This document shows positions 7,759 to 12,484 of a stretch of 17,915 bases of DNA, in pieces. A program made the translations under genes and the position numbers. This stretch comes from Bacteroidales bacterium UBA5833. GTDB taxonomy: Bacteria > Bacteroidota > Bacteroidia > Bacteroidales > Lentimicrobiaceae. Location of the stretch: positions 1 to 17,915 of the forward strand of contig DJGZ01000082.1 of the NCBI GenBank assembly GCA_002433025.1. Direction: 5' to 3'. Numbering within the stretch: the stretch's first letter is position 1; each line of letters begins with the position of its first letter. The notes under the pieces are model-generated. The model was not told where the DNA came from. It did not search any database and was given only the letters and a program-made list of their open reading frames with translations.

Positions 7759-8415
7759 TTAAAATTTCATCTCCGGCACATCCCCCTCCACAATCAGCCG
7801 GGCTTCTGTAGCGGCTATAATTTCATCCACACTTACGCCGGGTGCCCGTTCGAGTAGTTTAAATCCATCTTCTGTAACCTCAATTACAGCGAGATCGCTA
7901 ACTATTTTTCTTATACAGCGTACTCCGGTTAAAGGTAAGGTGCACTTCTTCAGTAATTTAGACTGCCCGTCTTTGCTGCAATGCTGCATGGCCACCACAA
8001 TGTTTTTAGCTGAAGCCACCAGATCCATGGCACCGCCCATGCCTTTCACCATTTTTCCGGGAATTTTCCAGGAGGCAATATCTCCTTTTTCGCTGACTTC
8101 AAACGCGCCCAGTACGGTCAGGTCGACGTGTCCGCCCCGTATCATGGCAAAGCTGGTGGATGAATCGAAAAATGATCCGCCGGGGAGCACCGTAACGGTT
8201 TGCTTGCCTGCATTGATCAGGTCGGGATCCGCCTGACCCTTTTCGGGGAAAGGGCCCATGCCGAGCATCCCGTTTTCTGACTGCAGCACCACCTCAATGC
8301 CCTCAGGCACATAGTTGGCTACCAGGGTAGGAATACCAATCCCGAGATTTACATAATACCCGTTTTTCAGTTCCTGTGCAATGCGCTGTGCAATCTGTTC
8401 TTTTGAAAGTGCCAT
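7759..8415 (-). CDS. scoB: 3-oxoacid CoA-transferase subunit B
   Basis: The beta subunit (218 residues) of a two-subunit CoA-transferase that moves CoA from succinyl-CoA or acetyl-CoA to acetoacetate. The catalytic glutamate is Glu47 in the family signature SENGMLG (46-52), which forms a glutamyl-CoA thioester. The NLGIGIPT motif (23-30) and a Gly-rich MGGAMDL (125-131) are also typical, and the length matches ScoB/AtoA. It is the last gene of the leucine cluster. At the end of leucine breakdown acetoacetate is released, and this enzyme makes acetoacetyl-CoA for thiolysis. The two subunit genes are usually almost touching; here 148 bp of dispersed repeat separates them. Butyrate or acetate as the partner (AtoA-type) cannot be excluded. 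Confidence 0.92.
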   Translation of the reverse strand: MALSKEQIAQRIAQELKNGYYVNLGIGIPTLVANYVPEGIEVVLQSENGMLGMGPFPEKGQADPDLINAGKQTVTVLPGGSFFDSSTSFAMIRGGHVDLTVLGAFEVSEKGDIASWKIPGKMVKGMGGAMDLVASAKNIVVAMQHCSKDGQSKLLKKCTLPLTGVRCIRKIVSDLAVIEVTEDGFKLLERAPGVSVDEIIAATEARLIVEGDVPEMKF

Positions 8416-8451
8416 TTTCTGTAAGCTTTTTTATATTGGAAGCCGGAAGTC

Positions 8452-8484
8452 AGGTTGAGGCTTAGGTTGAGGTTAAGGTTAAGG
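8452..8484. repeat. GGTTGAGG-type dispersed repeat, copy 2 (family D)
   Basis: A run of related units, AGGTTGAGGCTTAGG followed by TTGAGGTTAAGGTTAAGG, in the gap between the CoA-transferase subunit genes. Its first 15 bases match the repeat at 6239-6264 with one difference. The hexamer-like phase suggests spread or growth by slippage. Confidence 0.6.
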
Positions 8485-8530
8485 TAGGATTAGTAATTAC
8501 GGCCCTTGTATCCAATAAATTAGACTTTTG

Positions 8531-8557
8531 GAAATTAGAAATTAGGAATTAGAAATT
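8531..8557. repeat. ATTAGAAATT dispersed repeat (family B), single copy
   Basis: Overlapping units of GAAATTAGAAATTAGG and GAATTAGAAATTT, ending 6 bp from the stop codon of CoA-transferase A. The same sequence type forms the inverted repeats around the four-helix-bundle gene at 14550-14909. Confidence 0.6.
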
Positions 8558-8563
8558 TTCTAT

Positions 8564-9253
8564 TCATCTTTCCGTCAACCTTTCAATCCGTTTTTCGTAG
8601 TCTTTCCCCTGAAAAATCCTTTGAACGAAGATTCCCGGGGTGTGTATCTGATTGGGATCGAGTTCTCCGGCAGGGACCAGTTCCTCCACCTCGGCAATGG
8701 TAATTTTACCGGCCATTGCCATAGCCTGGTTGAAGTTGTTGGCAGTATTCCGGTAGATCAGGTTCCCGTGGGTATCGCCTTTCCATGCTTTCACGATGGC
8801 GAAATCGGCAGTCAGGGCGTGTTCAAGCAGGTGAGGCTTTCCGTTGAATGTTCTAATCTCCTTGCCTTCCGCCACTTCGGTGCCGTAACCGGCCGGGACA
8901 AAGAATGCCGGTATTCCGGCGCCACCGGCACGGCAGCGTTCGGCAAGCGTACCCTGGGGGATAAGCTCCACTTCGAGTTCTCCGCTTAGCAACTGTCGTT
9001 CAAACTCTTCATTTTCGCCAACATAGGATGAGATCATTTTGCGGATTTGACGTTTTTTAAGCAGGAGTCCGAGGCCAAAATCGTCAACCCCGGCATTGTT
9101 TGAAATACAGGTCAGTTCCTTTAACCCGCTTTCAGCCAGGGCGGCGATGCAATTCTCCGGTATTCCGCTTAATCCGAACCCTCCGACCATCAGCGTCATT
9201 CCATCGCTGATCCCTTCAATGGCTTCGCGGGCATTGGCAACAACTTTATTCAT
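8564..9253 (-). CDS. scoA: 3-oxoacid CoA-transferase subunit A
   Basis: The alpha subunit (229 residues) of the acetoacetate CoA-transferase, partner of the gene at 7759-8415. Family motifs are VGGFGLSGIPE (23-33), SNNAGVDDFGLG (51-62) and the CoA-binding region LIPQGTLAERCRAGGAGIPA (97-116). The length fits ScoA/AtoD. It follows HMG-CoA lyase with a 64-bp gap, the shortest in the operon, so the lyase product acetoacetate and the enzyme that re-activates it are genetically coupled. A 12-bp perfect palindrome lies 10 bp upstream of the start codon. The gene appears intact. Confidence 0.92.
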   Translation of the reverse strand: MNKVVANAREAIEGISDGMTLMVGGFGLSGIPENCIAALAESGLKELTCISNNAGVDDFGLGLLLKKRQIRKMISSYVGENEEFERQLLSGELEVELIPQGTLAERCRAGGAGIPAFFVPAGYGTEVAEGKEIRTFNGKPHLLEHALTADFAIVKAWKGDTHGNLIYRNTANNFNQAMAMAGKITIAEVEELVPAGELDPNQIHTPGIFVQRIFQGKDYEKRIERLTER

Positions 9254-9262
9254 AAAGACACA

Positions 9263-9274
9263 TGTTAATTAACA
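9263..9274. promoter_or_regulatory. 12-bp perfect palindrome upstream of scoA
   Basis: TGTTAATTAACA is a perfect palindrome 9 bases before the scoA ATG. A longer imperfect inverted repeat encloses it (CACATG at 9260-9265 against CTGTGTG at about 9284-9290). It could be an operator or an RNA hairpin affecting scoA translation. Confidence 0.35.
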
Positions 9275-9317
9275 GATTAACACCTGTGTGCAGTTTTGGT
9301 TCTATGAAGGGCAAAAT

Positions 9318-10169
9318 TCAGTAACCGGTGGTGATGGCCTGAACGATCTGTTTATGATTGATGGAGTGGCTGGCCTGTTTCCCTTCAAGGAAATCCAAAA
9401 GGTTCAGGGTATTAAGATTACCTACCAGTTCATACCCGGTCATGGGACATCCGCCATTGCCGTTGATCACCCCTTCGAACCAGCGGCATCCGGCATCCCA
9501 GGCGGCATTCAGTTTGGCTTCCCACTCGCCGGGGCGGGTGTGGATGTGTAATCCGAATTCAAAACCGGGGAAATACTCAATCAGTTGGGTGTAAACCTCC
9601 CCAATCTGCGTTGCAGTGGCAATGCCGATGGTATCGGCCAGGGTAATGGTGCTGACGCCTTTACCGGCCAGCAGTTCAATATGTTTTTTAAGCAAATCCA
9701 TGCTCCATTCTTCCCCGTAAGGGTTACCATAGGCCATACTCATGAAGACGCGCAGTTCACGCCCTTTATCGCTACATAAAGATAAAAGACCATCGATGGT
9801 CTCTTTTGCTCCGGCAAAACCCGTATTAATGTTCTTTTGAAGGAAAGTTTCCGAGATGGAATACGGAAATCCGAGCAGATCAACCTTTGGCTGTGCAACG
9901 GCATCCCGGCCGCCGCGCATATTTCCGACAATTGCCATTAATTTCGACCGGCTTCCGGTTTTATCCACCAGCCTGAGCACTTCATCCTGTCCGGCCATTT
10001 GCGGCACGGCCTTCGGCGACACGAAACTCCCGAAGTCAATCACAGCAAATCCCACTTTTAACAGGGCATTGATGTATGCCGCCCGTTTCTCCGGAGCAAT
10101 CACGTAAGGCAACCCCTGCCATGCGTCGCGGGGGGACTCGGTGAGTTTGATGAGTTTTTCTGGTTTCAT
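9318..10169 (-). CDS. Hydroxymethylglutaryl-CoA lyase, Bacteroidota type
   Basis: Cleaves HMG-CoA to acetyl-CoA and acetoacetate, the last step of leucine breakdown. The chosen start gives 283 residues beginning MKPEKLIKLTESPRDAWQG. The open frame continues 28 codons upstream, but that part is a translated dispersed repeat. A DRE-TIM barrel is indicated by R14-D15 in PRDAWQ (catalytic Arg-Asp; classical enzymes read PRDGLQ), SFVSPKAVPQM, the metal-binding pair H208-x-H210 in HIHT (classical HxHDT), and the active-site cysteine C241 in GNGGCPM. These variants are those I know from Bacteroidota HMG-CoA lyases, so full activity is likely. It lies between a four-helix-bundle gene upstream and scoA downstream. 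The dispersed repeat ends 13 bp before its start codon. Confidence 0.9.
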   Translation of the reverse strand: MKPEKLIKLTESPRDAWQGLPYVIAPEKRAAYINALLKVGFAVIDFGSFVSPKAVPQMAGQDEVLRLVDKTGSRSKLMAIVGNMRGGRDAVAQPKVDLLGFPYSISETFLQKNINTGFAGAKETIDGLLSLCSDKGRELRVFMSMAYGNPYGEEWSMDLLKKHIELLAGKGVSTITLADTIGIATATQIGEVYTQLIEYFPGFEFGLHIHTRPGEWEAKLNAAWDAGCRWFEGVINGNGGCPMTGYELVGNLNTLNLLDFLEGKQASHSINHKQIVQAITTGY

Positions 10170-10182
10170 AGTTTTTTGAGTT

Positions 10183-10232
10183 GGGACGAGGGACGGCCCT
10201 TCGGCTGCGCTCCGGGTCCGGGACGAGGGACG
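10183..10232. repeat. Composite repeat A, copy left of four-helix-bundle gene
   Basis: Two identical 13-mers GGGACGAGGGACG (10183-10195 and 10220-10232) enclose a 24-bp core with CCCTTCGGCTGCGCTCCGGG, itself a variant of the widespread CCCTTCGACTCCGCTCAGGG element. The same 13-mer appears in reverse orientation at 10670-10869 on the other side of the four-helix-bundle gene and at 15849-15922. Confidence 0.85.
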
Positions 10233-10264
10233 ATGTACTTTATTAAGAAACACTTTCGATCAAA

Positions 10265-10630
10265 TTAATGTTTTGACTTTTCCTCCAATGTTTGTATCGC
10301 TTTTGTCTCCATTGAAATAATGTCATCCAGCTTCAGAATTCTGGTATTGATTAATTCCGGGGTCAACAGTTTGTTACATTTTCGGTACCACCCTTTTGAT
10401 TCCCTTGCAGAACCACGGCTGATCCGGAGAAATTGCGGGTATTCCTTTTCAAAACCTCTTCCATATCCTTCTTCAATATTTGAACTGATTGAGCCTACCG
10501 ACCTGACCATTTGCTTTGCGATTTCTTTTCCTCTGAAATCCAGCCTCAGGATTTCAGTATCAGCCCACATTTCATCCCATAGCTCCAGGGATAGTTTGTA
10601 GAATCTGATATCATCCAACCGATCAGTCAT
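10265..10630 (-). CDS. Four-helix-bundle protein (S23 / 23S rRNA intervening-sequence family)
   Basis: A protein of 121 residues of the S23/IVP four-helix-bundle family, first known as reading frames inside 23S rRNA intervening sequences and related to the Avd accessory protein of diversity-generating retroelements. The signature is QMVRSVGSISSNIEEGYGR (40-58), followed by FLRISRGSARESKGWYRK (67-84). A basic surface and homopentameric assembly are known for relatives; nucleic-acid binding is suspected. It has no clear role in leucine breakdown, yet it sits in the same orientation between the acyl-CoA dehydrogenase and HMG-CoA lyase genes. The whole 704-bp gap consists of this gene plus inverted copies of composite repeat A. 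I infer an inserted passenger cassette. Confidence 0.88.
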   Translation of the reverse strand: MTDRLDDIRFYKLSLELWDEMWADTEILRLDFRGKEIAKQMVRSVGSISSNIEEGYGRGFEKEYPQFLRISRGSARESKGWYRKCNKLLTPELINTRILKLDDIISMETKAIQTLEEKSKH

Positions 10631-10669
10631 AAAAGAAAATTTTAATGCGTTAATTATTTGTATGTTTCA

Positions 10670-10743
10670 CGTCCCTCGTCCCTTTTCAGCGTCCCTCGTC
10701 CCTTTTCAGCGTCCCTCGTCCCTCCTTCAGCGTCCCTCGTCCC
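10670..10743. repeat. Tandem 20-bp repeat array
   Basis: Units of CGTCCCTCGTCCCTTTTCAG lie head to tail at 10670-10689 and 10690-10709, then a 21-bp variant at 10710-10730, and a final 13-mer CGTCCCTCGTCCC at 10731-10743. The 13-mer is the reverse complement of the one in composite repeat A. The array lies upstream of the four-helix-bundle gene (minus strand). Confidence 0.88.
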
Positions 10744-10869
10744 GGTCCCTGAGCGGCGGTTGTTGAGCGCAGTCGAAACAAGTCGAAGGGCCGTCCCTCG
10801 TCCCGGTTTTGTCTCCTCCCAAATGGTGGTCTCGGCTCCGCTCGACCACCACCGCTCGTCCCTCGCCCC
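10731..10869. repeat. Composite repeat A, copy right of four-helix-bundle gene
   Basis: The 13-mer CGTCCCTCGTCCC at 10731-10743 and 10792-10804 encloses a core with CCCTGAGCGG and AGTCGAAGGGC. A degenerate copy (CGTCCCTCGCCCC, 10857-10869) ends 4 bp before the stop codon of the acyl-CoA dehydrogenase. Orientation is opposite to the copy at 10183-10232. Confidence 0.8.
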
Positions 10870-10873
10870 TTCT

Positions 10874-12019
10874 TCAGCAACCAATATACCTCGAAATCAC
10901 CAGCCGCTGAATCTCCGAGGTGCCTTCGCCGATCTGGAGCAGTCGCTGGTCGCGGTAGAAGCGTTCGATTTCGTAGTCTTTCATCAGTCCGTAGCCTCCG
11001 TGAACCTGCACGGCTTCGTCGGCCACTTCTCTGGCGATTTCGGAGCAGTAGAGTTTGGCCATGGCCGATTCCATGGCGAAAGGCTGGTTGGTGTCCTTAA
11101 GCCAGCAAGCTTTGTAGAGCAGGTTACGGGCCAGTTCTATTTTCAGGGCCATATCGGCCAGTTTAAAAGCGATGGCCTGGAATTTAGAGATGGGTTGGCC
11201 GAACTGCTTCCTTTCTTTCGCATAATTCAGGGCAAGTTCGTATGCCCCCTGCGCGCAGCCGAGTCCCATGGCTGCTATGGAGAGTCTGCCCGAATCGAGG
11301 GTTGAAAGCATGATTTTGGAGCCTTCACCTACTTTTCCCAGCAGATTGGATTCCGGAACGCGGCAGTCGTCGAAGAAGAGCTGCGAGGTGTCGGAGGCCC
11401 TCCACATCATTTTGCCGTGCATGGTTTGCCGGGTGAATCCCGGAGTGTCTTTGTCTACCAATATGGTGGTAAACTCCTTCTTTCCCTGCTTTTCACCGGT
11501 GACGGCCTGCACCGTCGCGCCCATGGAATTATCGGCTGAGCCGTTGGTGATGAATATTTTCGAGCCGTTGATGACCCATTCCCCGTTTTCAAGTGTGGCG
11601 CGGGTTTTTGAACCGCGGGAGTCAGACCCTGCATCCGGTTCGGTAAGTCCGAAGGCCCATAGGGCATCGCCTGTACAGAGCATGGGCAGGTATTTCATTT
11701 TTTGCTCCTCGCTGCCGTAGTAATACAGTGGGCCGACACCCAGGGAATTATGCGCTGCCAGCGTAGCAGCCTGTGAGCCGTCGACGCGCGCAATCTCCTC
11801 AACGGCAATGATGTATGCCAGGTAGTCCATGCCCTGACCGCCGTATTTCTCCGGAAGGTAAATGCCGAAAAGGCCAAGTTCACCCATTTTGCGGGTAAGT
11901 TCGGGGGAGAATGTCTCTTTTTCGTCGAGTTCACGTGCCAGCGGCCTTATTTCCCGCTCTGCAAACTGCCGGACCGTCTCCCTGATCATCCGGTGTTCTT
12001 CACTAAGATTGTAGTCCAT
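10874..12019 (-). CDS. Acyl-CoA dehydrogenase (probable isovaleryl-CoA step)
   Basis: A flavoenzyme of 381 residues that introduces the alpha-beta double bond into an acyl-CoA and passes electrons to ETF. Typical motifs are AFGLTEPDAGSDSRGSKTRA (122-141), ITNGSAD (157-163), LDSGRLSIAAMGLG (241-254) and IGEGTSEIQR (363-372). Position in the cluster predicts isovaleryl-CoA oxidation. However, the catalytic base appears to be Glu365 in IGEGTSEIQR, the place used by short- and medium-chain and 2-methyl-branched dehydrogenases. True isovaleryl-CoA dehydrogenases use a glutamate in the helix where this protein has Gly244 (LDSGRLS) and lack the late one. It may therefore handle isovaleryl-CoA with a different base, or other short branched acyl-CoAs. 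The gene is intact. Confidence 0.9.
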   Translation of the reverse strand: MDYNLSEEHRMIRETVRQFAEREIRPLARELDEKETFSPELTRKMGELGLFGIYLPEKYGGQGMDYLAYIIAVEEIARVDGSQAATLAAHNSLGVGPLYYYGSEEQKMKYLPMLCTGDALWAFGLTEPDAGSDSRGSKTRATLENGEWVINGSKIFITNGSADNSMGATVQAVTGEKQGKKEFTTILVDKDTPGFTRQTMHGKMMWRASDTSQLFFDDCRVPESNLLGKVGEGSKIMLSTLDSGRLSIAAMGLGCAQGAYELALNYAKERKQFGQPISKFQAIAFKLADMALKIELARNLLYKACWLKDTNQPFAMESAMAKLYCSEIAREVADEAVQVHGGYGLMKDYEIERFYRDQRLLQIGEGTSEIQRLVISRYIGC

Positions 12020-12027
12020 ATTGTAAT

Positions 12028-12053
12028 GTTTTGATTTTCTGACGTGCCTCGTG
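12028..12053 (-). promoter_or_regulatory. Shared 26-bp leader element, acyl-CoA dehydrogenase copy
   Basis: This 26-bp segment starts 8 bp upstream of the acyl-CoA dehydrogenase ATG and matches 22 of 26 bases of 15762-15787, just upstream of the hydratase gene. On the minus strand both contain GTCAGAA-n-ATCAAAAC. It could be a common regulatory site or the edge of a dispersed repeat. Confidence 0.45.
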
Positions 12054-12093
12054 CCAGGATGCTTAGTTCATTAAATTTAAGTTTTTTCTCTCG

Positions 12094-12116
12094 CGAAGAC
12101 GCAAAGGCGCAAAGAT
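12094..12116. repeat. AAGACGCAAAGGCGCAAAG repeat (family C), direct arm
   Basis: A 23-bp copy with core GAAGACGCAAAGGCGCAAAG. An inverted partner lies at 12453-12475 with 19 of 23 bases conserved. Together they bound most of the 465-bp gap between the dehydrogenase and carboxylase-alpha genes. A weaker copy is seen near 15786. Confidence 0.7.
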
Positions 12117-12184
12117 TATTTTGCTAATTTTATTTAATTACCGGTCCGCCAATAATATAGCAGTATGAACCAACCAACATGCAA

Positions 12185-12286
12185 TCAGCAATTCTTTACT
12201 TCAGATCTTTTTCTGCTAAACCTGATATTAACAACAATTTCCGGGTCGTCTGGTTTTGCATTTATTTGTTTACCAATTATAATCAT
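12185..12286 (-). other. Possible 33-codon reading frame in gap between inverted repeats
   Basis: A short frame reading MIIIGKQINAKPDDPEIVV and onward to a stop lies inside the family C inverted repeats. No homologue is recognised and no ribosome-binding site is obvious, so it may be a chance frame or a gene remnant. Apart from this frame and the hairpin at 12308-12334, nothing could be assigned in 12117-12452. Confidence 0.15.
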
Positions 12287-12307
12287 AGTTTGTTAAATAC
12301 CTCGCTG

Positions 12308-12334
12308 TTCGGCGTAGTCTGTGACTACGTCGAA
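12308..12334. repeat. REP-like hairpin
   Basis: A long stem: TTCG-G-CGTAGTC, loop TGT, GACTACG-T-CGAA. All arm positions pair, with one G-U wobble at RNA level. It contains the GTAG tetranucleotide seen at REP sites handled by RAYT (TnpA_REP) transposases. No such transposase is in the window. The lack of a following T-tract argues against a standard terminator. Confidence 0.6.
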
Positions 12335-12452
12335 AATTTGATCAGTTTTTGACGTTCAAATGCAGGTTCCGGATTCTGGTAAATCGCGAAAATGATAGAC
12401 CAGATTTCCTTTGCATTTTCATTTTCAGTCATTTCTTTTTTTTAAACATGAG

Positions 12453-12475
12453 ATCCTTGCGTTTTAGCGTCTTCG
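12453..12475. repeat. Family C repeat, inverted arm
   Basis: Reverse-complement partner of 12094-12116 (ATCCTTGCGTTTTAGCGTC followed by TTCG). It lies 9 bp from the stop codon of the carboxylase alpha gene. Confidence 0.7.
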
Positions 12476-12484
12476 GGCGGGTTT

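Noticed and set aside
10170..10253. 28-codon N-terminal extension of HMG-CoA lyase (start at 10253)
   Set aside because: The extra residues are a translation of composite repeat A, and homologues begin near MKPEKLIKL. The start at 10169 is used.
10670..10743. CRISPR-like array
   Set aside because: The 20-bp units are directly tandem without spacers, and no cas gene is present.
10658..11305. Long plus-strand open frame across the tandem repeat and the dehydrogenase gene
   Set aside because: It is the antisense of a clear enzyme gene plus translated repeat, with low-complexity Ser/Pro/Arg sequence. The same applies to minus-strand frames at 10654-10884.
12308..12334. Intrinsic terminator for carboxylase alpha
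   Set aside because: The hairpin is strong but has no T-rich run on either strand directly after it, so a REP-like element fits better.
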